DNA of 6,619 nt from Patescibacteria group bacterium (GCA_030916685.1 JAUPWD010000078.1:1-6619); one strand, 5' to 3'. Counted from the stretch's first letter, positions 1-4,977 are shown. Numbers and translations: made by a program. The notes: a model not told the origin generated them from the sequence alone.

Positions 1-1
1 A

Positions 2-208
2 AATCCGAAACAACGGCATACCAAACAGCGTCGCGATCGTGCACGCGAGCAGTTCAAGATGACTCCGACGGATGTGAAGGTCTGTGAAAAGTGCTCTGCT
101 CCAGTACTTCCTCACCGCGCTTGCCCAAAGTGTGGCAATTATCGTGGTCGTGAAGTCGTGAAACAAGTAGCTCCAAAGTTGAAAAAAGCCGAGAAGAAGG
201 AGGCCTAG
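2..208 (+). CDS. rpmF: 50S ribosomal protein L32, 5' end cut off by the window
   Basis: The frame opening at base 2 encodes 68 residues up to a TAG stop. The start codon is missing; since L32 proteins usually begin with a short stretch before the PKxRxT-type motif, probably only about two residues are lost. The visible N-terminus NPKQRHTKQRRDRARE is the basic rRNA-binding tail typical of L32. It is followed by a four-cysteine zinc ribbon, CEKC at residues 28-31 and CPKC at 41-44, then GNYRGREV, which is the family's closing motif. The protein ends in a lysine/glutamate tail (KLKKAEKKEA). L32 is a small protein of the large ribosomal subunit. The gene next downstream is nusB, in the same direction 80 nt away, and a possible terminator overlaps the rpmF stop codon. 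Identification is secure. Confidence 0.95.
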   Translation, partial: NPKQRHTKQRRDRAREQFKMTPTDVKVCEKCSAPVLPHRACPKCGNYRGREVVKQVAPKLKKAEKKEA

Positions 209-235
209 GCAGGTCTTCCGCATCTTCGTTTTTTT
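193..235 (+). terminator. Possible intrinsic terminator overlapping the rpmF stop
   Basis: Bases 199-206 pair with 211-218 (8 bp with two G-T wobbles, loop AGGC). An outer GAAG/CTTC helix (193-196 with 224-227) lies beyond a small internal loop. A G and a run of seven T follow at 229-235. The stop codon at 206-208 lies inside the hairpin. The wobble pairs and internal loop make it weaker than the terminator after rnc. Confidence 0.45.
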
Positions 236-267
236 CTTGTAGAAGCAGTCTGAGTATTTGTTACCAA

Positions 268-273
268 TAGAAT
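268..273 (+). promoter_or_regulatory. Possible -10 element for nusB
   Basis: TAGAAT differs from the consensus TATAAT at one base and lies 15 nt before the nusB ATG. Transcription from it would begin about 8 nt before the start codon, giving an almost leaderless mRNA, which fits the absence of a Shine-Dalgarno site. I see no convincing -35 at the right distance, so this is weak support. Confidence 0.3.
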
Positions 274-288
274 TAAAATAAAAATCGT

Positions 289-873
289 ATGGCGAATCGT
301 CATCTTCAGCGCTCGATAGCGATGCAATCTCTCTTCGAATGGGATTTTCGAGAGCAGTCTGACGTGGAGGCAAATGTGATCGTGAGTCACAATATCGATG
401 AGTTCGCTCCCGGATTGGAGGAGGCTGACTTCGCGGTGAAGCTCGTTCGCGGGACACTGCGGGAGCGTCCGGTCATCGACAAGCTTATCGAGAAATGTGC
501 ACCGGAATGGCCAATCGATCAGGTGGCGGTGGTGGATCGCAATATTCTCCGTCTCGGCATTTTCGAACTCATGTTCGGAAATTATGATGAGGTGCCACCG
601 AAGGTCGCCATCAATGAGGCGATCGAGATGGCGAAATCCTTCGGAAGTGATGCGAGTCCTCGATTCGTCAATGGGGTGCTCGGGACGATTTATCGAGAAA
701 TGGGCGAACCGATGAAAGATGATGACTCGACGAAGCATCACGAGCGCATGGCCGTCTCGAAGAATGAAAAGGGTGAAGCGGCATCGAAAGAAGTTATTGA
801 AGAAGTCGTGAAAACACCTGCTGAGGAACCAAAGAAGAAGATTGTTAAAAAAGCAGTCAAGAAAAACGCATAA
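289..873 (+). CDS. nusB: Transcription antitermination / rRNA biogenesis factor NusB, with lysine-rich tail
   Basis: The product has 194 residues. Residues 1-137 cover the whole NusB fold: the N-terminal helix resembling RxxAxxxLFxWD ([13 protein letters not shown], 8-20), the central [23 protein letters not shown] block (72-94), and the C-terminal [19 protein letters not shown] ... [12 protein letters not shown] region (102-137). These are the most conserved parts of the family. NusB binds boxA RNA with NusE (S10) and promotes complete transcription and processing of rRNA operons in the cytoplasm. Typical NusB proteins stop near residue 140. Here a further ~57 charged, low-complexity residues end in [13 protein letters not shown], probably disordered and RNA-binding by inference. 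The ATG at 289 is supported by homology at residue 8 onward, but the upstream bases carry no Shine-Dalgarno site. The neighbours rpmF and rnc share a ribosome-related role. Confidence 0.94.
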   Translation: MANRHLQRSIAMQSLFEWDFREQSDVEANVIVSHNIDEFAPGLEEADFAVKLVRGTLRERPVIDKLIEKCAPEWPIDQVAVVDRNILRLGIFELMFGNYDEVPPKVAINEAIEMAKSFGSDASPRFVNGVLGTIYREMGEPMKDDDSTKHHERMAVSKNEKGEAASKEVIEEVVKTPAEEPKKKIVKKAVKKNA

Positions 874-883
874 GGCGTTTTTT
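862..883 (+). terminator. Possible intrinsic terminator overlapping the nusB stop
   Basis: AAAAACGC (862-869) pairs with GCGTTTTT (875-882) around the loop ATAAG, followed by one more T and CTTT. The TAA stop is within the loop region. Only three G-C pairs support the stem and the T-tract is part of it, so read-through into rnc is likely. Confidence 0.4.
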
Positions 884-906
884 CTTTAGAAATCTGAATA
901 TTTACT

Positions 907-941
907 GGTTATTGGATTTTGGTCATTGGTTATTAAATTTT
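907..941 (+). repeat. Degenerate 7-nt tandem repeat upstream of rnc
   Basis: The bases divide into five heptads: GGTTATT, GGATTTT, GGTCATT, GGTTATT and AAATTTT. The first four share the pattern GGNNNTT. The block ends 3 nt before the rnc ATG, so it occupies the position where a ribosome-binding site would be expected, and none is present. In composition it resembles the heptanucleotide STRR repeats known from filamentous cyanobacteria (for example GGTCATT units), though no relationship is shown. Confidence 0.6.
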
Positions 942-944
942 ATT

Positions 945-1634
945 ATGCCCTTTTCACACGAAACATTTGCAGCGAAGCTTGGTATCATGATCAATGAGCC
1001 GAAGTTTTTTCAGGAAGCGATCACTCATCGCTCTTATTTGAACGAGCATCGGAGTTATGAATTGAGTCATAATGAGCGTTTGGAATTTCTCGGCGATGCG
1101 GTGCTCGAGCTCGTGGTGACGGAGTATCTCTATCATGAGTATACGAATCCCGAAGGAGATCTCACTTCGTGGCGGGCGGCGCTGGTGAACGGAGAGATGC
1201 TTGCGGGTATTTCGAAGGGTCTCGGCGTGGAGGAATTCCTTCTCATGAGCAAAGGCGAGGCGAAGGACTTGGGACGCGCCAGGCAGTATCTCTTGGCCAA
1301 TGCGATGGAGGCGATCATCGGAGCGCTTTATTTGGATCAGGGATACGACGCTGCCAAGGTATTTATCATGGATAATGTGGTTTCACATTTGCCGGAAGTT
1401 TTGAAGGAAGGATCGTATGCGGATCCGAAGAGTCGTTTTCAAGAAATCGCTCAGGAGAAAGTCGGGCTGACGCCGAATTATCGGGTGCTTCGCGAATCAG
1501 GGCCGGATCACGATCGGCATTTCGTCTCGGGTATTTATCTCGGCGAAGAACTCGTTGCCGAGGGCGAGGGGAAATCCAAACAGGAGGCACAGCGCGAGGC
1601 GGCGAAGAATGGCCTCATTGCGAAAGGCTGGTAA
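945..1634 (+). CDS. rnc: Ribonuclease III
   Basis: The product has 229 residues, the usual size for bacterial RNase III, which cleaves double-stranded RNA and releases rRNA precursors from the primary transcript. The catalytic domain (about 1-152) carries the signature NERLEFLGDAVLE at 43-55, giving metal-binding residues E44, E47 and D51. The second motif is LANAMEAIIGALYLD (117-131) with essential E122; the position equivalent to E. coli D114 is N119. A dsRNA-binding domain (about 159-228) ends with the usual GxGxSKQEAQREAA block at 207-220. I chose ATG 945. A TTG at 912 in the same frame would add 11 residues read from the heptad repeat, which look non-coding. No Shine-Dalgarno site precedes the ATG. 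The gene follows nusB and is closed by a strong terminator. Confidence 0.95.
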   Translation: MPFSHETFAAKLGIMINEPKFFQEAITHRSYLNEHRSYELSHNERLEFLGDAVLELVVTEYLYHEYTNPEGDLTSWRAALVNGEMLAGISKGLGVEEFLLMSKGEAKDLGRARQYLLANAMEAIIGALYLDQGYDAAKVFIMDNVVSHLPEVLKEGSYADPKSRFQEIAQEKVGLTPNYRVLRESGPDHDRHFVSGIYLGEELVAEGEGKSKQEAQREAAKNGLIAKGW

Positions 1635-1639
1635 GGAGT

Positions 1640-1674
1640 CAATTAACAAAAAGCAATTAACAGTCAGCAAAATA
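1640..1674 (+). repeat. Degenerate 7-nt tandem repeat downstream of rnc
   Basis: The bases divide into five heptads that all begin with CA: CAATTAA, CAAAAAG, CAATTAA, CAGTCAG and CAAAATA. The first and third are identical, 14 nt apart. The block starts 5 nt after the rnc stop and ends just before the terminator stem. It has the same length (35 nt) and period as the block before rnc but a different unit. Confidence 0.55.
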
Positions 1675-1675
1675 T

Positions 1676-1713
1676 AAGAAGGCGATTCGAGAGAGTCGCT
1701 TTCTTGTTTTTTT
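1676..1713 (+). terminator. Strong intrinsic terminator after rnc
   Basis: AAGAAGGCGATTC (1676-1688) pairs with GAGTCGCTTTCTT (1693-1705). This 13-bp stem has two wobbles and is closed by a GAGA loop of the stable GNRA class. One G and seven T (1707-1713) follow. This is the best terminator in the window and ends the nusB-rnc transcription block. Confidence 0.85.
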
Positions 1714-1740
1714 GGGGAAAATGAGGTAGAAATATATATC
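1712..1740 (+). promoter_or_regulatory. Promoter for the small-gene cassette, abutting the terminator
   Basis: A -35-like TTGGGG (1712-1717) uses the last two bases of the terminator T-run. After 17 nt comes a -10-like TATATC (1735-1740). The match is moderate on its own. It gains support because the spacer starts with AAAATGAGG at the same place as in the smc promoter at 2331-2359, also in a 17-nt spacer directly after a terminator. A short inverted repeat (TTCGCAT/ATGCGGA, 1751-1767) lies in the expected leader. Confidence 0.5.
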
Positions 1741-1788
1741 TTTAACAAGATTCGCATATCATGCGGATAGAGAAATGAGGAGGACACG

Positions 1789-1998
1789 ATGAATAAGGAT
1801 TTATCTCATGTTCCATGTGTCGGCTCAGAACTGACGCATCCGATCGACGGTCGCTTGTATGGCCAAAGTACCAAAGGCAAGTTGACTTCTCCGTCGGCAG
1901 CGCCGGATGGACAGCATGAGGTTTGCGGTACGGAACCAAATGAAATTCCTAATGCCCTTACATGGCTTACAGAACTTGCTCACAGTAAAGGGAGGTGA
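1789..1998 (+). CDS. Small unrecognised protein, first gene of the small-gene cassette
   Basis: The gene encodes 69 residues that I do not recognise. The start is well supported: AGGAGG at 1778-1783 lies 5 nt before the ATG. The protein has no membrane segment. It is polar, rich in Ser, Thr, Pro and Gly in the middle (about 26-42), has two cysteines (C10 and C46), and has a possible short helix near the C-terminus (NALTWLTELAHS, 55-66). The stop TGA is embedded in the Shine-Dalgarno site of the next gene, which begins 1 nt later, so the two are probably translated together. Position between a terminator and the next two membrane peptides suggests one operon. A regulator, a secreted peptide without an obvious signal, or a partner of the membrane peptides are all possible; nothing in the sequence decides between them. 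Confidence 0.65.
   Translation: MNKDLSHVPCVGSELTHPIDGRLYGQSTKGKLTSPSAAPDGQHEVCGTEPNEIPNALTWLTELAHSKGR
1991..1998 (+). promoter_or_regulatory. Full-length Shine-Dalgarno site containing the upstream stop codon
   Basis: GGAGGTGA matches the complete anti-Shine-Dalgarno region of 16S rRNA. Its last three bases are the TGA stop of the preceding gene, and the ATG of the next follows after one base. This arrangement is typical of translational coupling. The spacing from GGAGG to the ATG is only 4 nt. Confidence 0.7.
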
Positions 1999-1999
1999 A

Positions 2000-2092
2000 A
2001 TGAATATTCTTCTTGCAATCTTAGCGGTCCTTGCCATCGCTGCGGGAGCATACACGTTTGCTGCTCTGTGGCGCCTCTTCTGGGATACCTAG
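2000..2092 (+). CDS. 30-residue single-helix membrane peptide
   Basis: The product is almost entirely one hydrophobic helix: MNILLAILAVLAIAAGAY (1-18) continues as TFAALWRLFW, with one arginine (R25) and a final Asp-Thr. It should span or insert into the cytoplasmic membrane once, with very little exposed outside it. The start is set by the full Shine-Dalgarno site that overlaps the end of the previous gene. The same frame is open further upstream from 1907, but that would run through the previous gene and has no ribosome-binding site. I do not recognise a family. Peptides of this size are often regulators or stabilisers of membrane complexes, or toxins of the type I kind; this is only a size-and-shape comparison. 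Confidence 0.6.
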   Translation: MNILLAILAVLAIAAGAYTFAALWRLFWDT

Positions 2093-2135
2093 GTAGAGGT
2101 TCTGTTCACCAATGTCAAAACGAAGGAGATGGGAC

Positions 2136-2291
2136 ATGAACAATGATTTTACGGCTCATGGGATGATGATTGGTGTCTGTCTGCTGGCGTTTCTCGGTCT
2201 CTTGCTGTCGCATATCGAGGTGCTCTGGGGTCAGGCGAAGGATTTTGTACGGAGAAACTGGGCTGAATGGATCAGGATCACCGGTTGGTGA
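2136..2291 (+). CDS. 51-residue single-helix membrane protein with aromatic, basic tail
   Basis: The protein has a short polar N-terminus (MNNDFTAHG), a hydrophobic helix at about residues 10-26 (MMIGVCLLAFLGLLLSH), then an amphipathic tail with four tryptophans and several arginines (WGQAKDFVRRNWAEWIRITGW). The tail probably lies along the membrane surface. I chose ATG 2136 because AAGGAG (2123-2128) lies 7 nt before it. An in-frame ATG at 2112 would add eight residues (MSKRRRWD) but has no suitable ribosome-binding site. It is the third gene of the cassette, 43 nt after the second, and is followed directly by a terminator. No family is recognised. A small holin- or toxin-like peptide is conceivable by shape, as is a membrane anchor for another protein. 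Confidence 0.62.
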   Translation: MNNDFTAHGMMIGVCLLAFLGLLLSHIEVLWGQAKDFVRRNWAEWIRITGW

Positions 2292-2297
2292 ACGCAA

Positions 2298-2332
2298 GGG
2301 CTTTGGCGGATTCCGCTGGGGCCTGTTTTTTT
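2298..2332 (+). terminator. Intrinsic terminator after the small-gene cassette
   Basis: Bases 2298-2309 pair with 2313-2324: 12 positions, with G-C pairs at both ends of the stem and five G-T wobbles, loop ATT. One G and seven T (2326-2332) follow. It begins 6 nt after the stop codon of the third small gene. The T-run feeds directly into the -35 box of the smc promoter. Confidence 0.7.
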
Positions 2333-2359
2333 GTCTAAAATGAGGAAAAACGATATACT
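2331..2359 (+). promoter_or_regulatory. Promoter for smc
   Basis: TTGTCT (2331-2336), then 17 nt, then TATACT (2354-2359). Four of six and five of six bases match the sigma-70 consensus. The first two bases of the -35 box belong to the terminator T-run. The spacer begins with AAAATGAGG, the same nonamer as in the promoter at 1712-1740. Predicted transcripts begin near 2366, leaving a leader of about 80 nt before smc. Confidence 0.6.
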
Positions 2360-2448
2360 GGAGCTAATTTCAAAATATCCTGTTTTTTGGTATTTTCGTT
2401 TTGATTTTTTGTTTTAAAATTTGAAATTTAAAATTTGAAATTGTACTC
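2360..2448 (+). other. A+T-rich leader of smc with heptad repeat
   Basis: This leader has no open reading frame of note. It contains a weak hairpin (AAAATATC 2372-2379 with GGTATTTT 2389-2396), a T-rich stretch (about 2397-2415) and the heptad repeat at 2416-2443. There is no Shine-Dalgarno site before the smc ATG at 2449. The unstructured A+T-rich sequence may itself allow ribosome entry; that is inference. Confidence 0.45.
2416..2443 (+). repeat. 7-nt tandem repeat upstream of smc
   Basis: Four heptads: AAAATTT, GAAATTT, AAAATTT and GAAATTG. The repeat can equally be read as a 14-nt unit present twice with one difference. It ends 5 nt before the smc start codon. The unit differs from those flanking rnc, but the period is the same. 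Confidence 0.7.
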
Positions 2449-4731
2449 ATGTATCTCAAGCGTCTCGAACTGAATGGATTCAAATCATTCGCCAATAAAA
2501 CGGTGCTTGATTTTTTGCCTGAGTGTGAGGTAGGAGCGGGGAAAAAATGTGGTATCACTGCGATCGTCGGACCGAACGGTTCGGGGAAGTCGAATGTGGC
2601 GGACGGTATCCGATGGGCCATCGGTGAACAATCATCGAAGAATCTCCGCGGGAAGAAATCCGAAGACGTCATTTTTTCCGGATCAGGGAAAAAGGCACGG
2701 CAGGGGAGCGCGTCGGTTACGCTTCATTTCGATAATTCCGACAAGCGAATTCCCATTGAATATACGGATGTCTCGGTGACGCGTAAGGTATATCGCAGTG
2801 GCGAGAGCGAGTATCTCATCAATGGGAATAAAGTGCGGTTACTCGATGTCGTCGATCTCCTCGCGCGAGCGGGAGTGGGGCGTGACAGCTACTGTGTGAT
2901 CACGCAGGGGATGTCAGATTCGCTCCTCGCAGCGACACCGGTTGAGCGACGATCGCTCTTCGAGGATGCGGCCGGGGTGAAACCGTATCAGATCGAGAAA
3001 GATCGCGCCAAGCGAAAAATGGATTCTTCGCGGGAGAACTTGATTCAAGTGGCGACGCTTCTTTCCGAAATAGAACCGCATTTGAAGCATCTTCGGAGGC
3101 AGGCTGAGAAATTCGCTCAGGCAAAAACGATTGGAGAGCGTCTGCGCGGGAGGCAGATGGAACTCTATGGATTTCTCTGGGCAGAGTTTCATGGTGAACG
3201 TGAACGACTCATGAAGGATCGGGATCGTTCGATGGAGCGGGTGGCGACACTCGATATTGCTGTCGCGGCTTTGCAGAAAGAAACGGAAGCTCTCGCCGGG
3301 ACGATGGAGGAGGATGGATCAATCGATCTTTTGAGCGAGGCGATTGCGAAATTTCGTACAGAAAAGAATGAACGGGAACGGGAATCGGCTGTTATCGATG
3401 GTCGTATTCAAATTGAAGAAGAAAAGAAGAAGGACCGCGAGGAAGTGGCTGTCATCACGGTTGACCTCACATATGTTCGGAGTGCTTTGGAACGGATTCG
3501 CAAGGATCAGGAGATGCTCATCGCGAAGATACTGGATGGAAAAGAAAATCCATCTTCATGGGAGGAGATCGCGAAGGATGCTCAAGTGATAGCGGCATCC
3601 ATTCATGAGCTTGATGAAAAAGCAGGAAAGGGATCGGTCGTGGAGAAGAAGATCATCTCCCTTCCCGAAGCGGAGCGGAAAATTATCGATGAAAAGCTCG
3701 CTGAATTGAATGAGGAGCATGCTCGTCTCAGAAAGATGATGTCGGAGCTTGAAAAAAATATCCTTGAAAAGGAAGAAGAGGTCAGGGTTGCGCGTGAAAA
3801 AGGTCGCGCCGCACGGGAACGATATTTCCATTTGGAGAGGGAGCTTCGCGAGAAAGATCAGTTGCTTCAGGGGGAGAAAGACAGTTTGAATGAGATGAAG
3901 GTGGGTCTCGCGCGTGTGGAAGTGCGAGAAGAAGATCTTATTGCCGAGGTACGGCTCGAATTGAATATGGAACCAGTGAGTCTCACTTGGGATGGCGTAT
4001 CTCGCGATCGAGAGAAGCTTACACGGGAAATCAGTCGATTGAAAGTGGAATCCGAACAGGCAGGTGGTATTGATCCATTGGTGCTCGAGGAATATACCGA
4101 AACGGAAAAACGATTTCAATTCCTCACACAGGAATCGGAAGATTTGCGCAGGGCGATGGAGTCGCTCGATACGGTGATCAAGGAAATGGATACGAAAATC
4201 GATCATGCTTTCGGGGAGGCATTCGAAAATATTTCTCAGGAATTCGAGCGATATTTCCAATTGATTTTCAATGGAGGGAAAGCGGAATTGAAGAAAATCC
4301 GCATTCGTCCTCGTCGGAAAGAAACTGAAGAAGGGGATGAAGAGCAGGGTACCGATGAGGCTCCTGAAGAAGGAGAGCTGGGTATTGAAATCACCGCATG
4401 CCCTCCGGGGAAGCGTATTGAGAGTCTAGCTTCGCTTTCGGGAGGGGAGCGGTCGCTTACTTCGCTCGCGCTTCTCTTCGCGATCATCTCGCATAATCCG
4501 CCGCCATTCGCAGTACTTGATGAAGTGGAGGCTGCTCTTGATGAGGCGAATTCTCGACGCTTCAGTCGTATTCTCCAGGATCTCGGCACATCCACGCAAT
4601 TCATCGCCATTACGCATAATCGTGAGACGATGCGGCAGGCATCGCTTCTCTATGGTGTCACTATGGGTGCTGATGGTGTTTCACAGCTTCTCTCGGTCAA
4701 GCTTGATAAGGCCGAAGCAATCGCGAAATAG
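2449..4731 (+). CDS. smc: Short SMC-type chromosome ATPase without a recognisable hinge domain
   Basis: The 760-residue product begins with the canonical MYLKRLELNGFKSFA. The N-terminal head has Walker A GPNGSGKS (41-48), the Q-loop (Q153 in VITQG) and FEDAAGV (171-177). The C-terminal head has the ABC signature LSGGERSL (663-670), Walker B AVLDEVEAALDEA (688-700) and the switch histidine H723 in ITHNRETM. All ATPase motifs are intact. Charged coiled-coil arms span about 180-355 and 410-600. SMC proteins usually have about 1150-1200 residues, with a ~150-residue globular hinge that dimerises two chains. Here only a ~50-residue link (about 360-410, with GKENPSS and KAGKGS turns) joins the arms, with no hinge glycine motifs and no zinc-hook cysteines. 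An acidic insertion (about 622-644) lies in the C-head. SMC compacts and segregates DNA; partners ScpA/ScpB are not in the window. A Rad50/SbcC-like role is less likely from head motifs. Confidence 0.9.
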   Translation: MYLKRLELNGFKSFANKTVLDFLPECEVGAGKKCGITAIVGPNGSGKSNVADGIRWAIGEQSSKNLRGKKSEDVIFSGSGKKARQGSASVTLHFDNSDKRIPIEYTDVSVTRKVYRSGESEYLINGNKVRLLDVVDLLARAGVGRDSYCVITQGMSDSLLAATPVERRSLFEDAAGVKPYQIEKDRAKRKMDSSRENLIQVATLLSEIEPHLKHLRRQAEKFAQAKTIGERLRGRQMELYGFLWAEFHGERERLMKDRDRSMERVATLDIAVAALQKETEALAGTMEEDGSIDLLSEAIAKFRTEKNERERESAVIDGRIQIEEEKKKDREEVAVITVDLTYVRSALERIRKDQEMLIAKILDGKENPSSWEEIAKDAQVIAASIHELDEKAGKGSVVEKKIISLPEAERKIIDEKLAELNEEHARLRKMMSELEKNILEKEEEVRVAREKGRAARERYFHLERELREKDQLLQGEKDSLNEMKVGLARVEVREEDLIAEVRLELNMEPVSLTWDGVSRDREKLTREISRLKVESEQAGGIDPLVLEEYTETEKRFQFLTQESEDLRRAMESLDTVIKEMDTKIDHAFGEAFENISQEFERYFQLIFNGGKAELKKIRIRPRRKETEEGDEEQGTDEAPEEGELGIEITACPPGKRIESLASLSGGERSLTSLALLFAIISHNPPPFAVLDEVEAALDEANSRRFSRILQDLGTSTQFIAITHNRETMRQASLLYGVTMGADGVSQLLSVKLDKAEAIAK

Positions 4732-4767
4732 GATTCATATCGAAGTCGTGTATGTATTTTGAATAAT

Positions 4768-4912
4768 TGTTTCTTCTTCACTTCTCTTTGCTGCCGTTTG
4801 TCTGCCAGCGCAGACAAACTGAAGTTAAACTCGAAACTTTTTTACCAAGAGTATTGGTAAAAAAGACCGTGCTTTCGAGTTTAAATTCGCATCAAAGAGA
4901 AATGAAGAAACA
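4768..4912. repeat. Nested inverted repeat able to fold as a three-way junction
   Basis: Three helices nest almost without gaps. P1 pairs 4774-4794 with 4889-4909 (19 of 21 positions); a 3-nt slip extends it outward to TGTTTCTTC/GAAGAAACA at 4768 and 4912. P2 pairs 4796-4805 with 4810-4819 (10 bp perfect, loop CAGC). P3 pairs 4821-4836 with 4873-4888 (15 of 16), then 4837-4848 with 4854-4865 (12 bp perfect, loop GAGTA), with a 7-nt bulge ACCGTGC on one side. Only bases 4795 and 4820 are unpaired at the junction. No T-run follows, so it is not a standard terminator. It could be a structured RNA in the smc 3' region, a MITE-like insertion, or a DNA cruciform site. I find no clear target duplication at the edges. 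Confidence 0.75.
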
Positions 4913-4951
4913 TATAAATGAAAGAGTTTATGAAATCAGGATTTGAAATAA

Positions 4952-4957
4952 TATACT
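4952..4957 (+). promoter_or_regulatory. Possible -10 element for the acetyltransferase gene
   Basis: TATACT is identical to the -10 of the smc promoter and lies 20 nt before the ATG at 4978. A -35 is poor: TTATGA at 4928-4933 with an 18-nt spacer is the best I see. A transcript would have a leader of about 14 nt without a Shine-Dalgarno site. Confidence 0.35.
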
Positions 4958-4977
4958 AAAAAATAACTTCTCGTATT

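Noticed and set aside
205..741. Long open frame on the minus strand over nusB
   Set aside because: It lies opposite a well-conserved NusB gene, its translation has no recognisable motif, and it has no ribosome-binding site; it is a shadow of nusB codon use.
912..944. TTG start extending RNase III by 11 residues
   Set aside because: The added codons come from the GGTTATT-type repeat, have no Shine-Dalgarno site, and the ATG at 945 gives the normal protein length.
1761..1778. 5-codon frame MRIEK before the first small gene
   Set aside because: Too short to test; its stop lies at the Shine-Dalgarno site, which is probably coincidence.
1907..1999. Upstream extension of the 30-residue membrane peptide
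   Set aside because: The frame is open but overlaps the 69-codon gene; the full Shine-Dalgarno site sits directly before the ATG at 2000.
3556..4260. 234-codon open frame on the minus strand inside smc
   Set aside because: The opposite strand encodes the SMC coiled coil with good heptad-like charge patterns. The minus-strand translation is rich in His, Phe and Leu without motifs, as expected for the reverse of Glu/Lys codons.
2449..4731. The short smc as a truncated or frameshifted pseudogene
   Set aside because: One continuous frame carries all N- and C-terminal head motifs in order, so a disabling break is not seen.
4768..4912. Retron msr/msd RNA or integron attC site as the identity of the inverted repeat
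   Set aside because: No reverse transcriptase or integrase is encoded nearby. GTTAAAC at 4824-4830 looks like half an attC core, but the opposite arm has the wrong orientation and a mismatch.
4918..4959. 13-codon frame MKEFMKSGFEIIY as a leader peptide
   Set aside because: It has no ribosome-binding site, its end overlaps the proposed -10 box, and no attenuator structure lies between it and the next gene.
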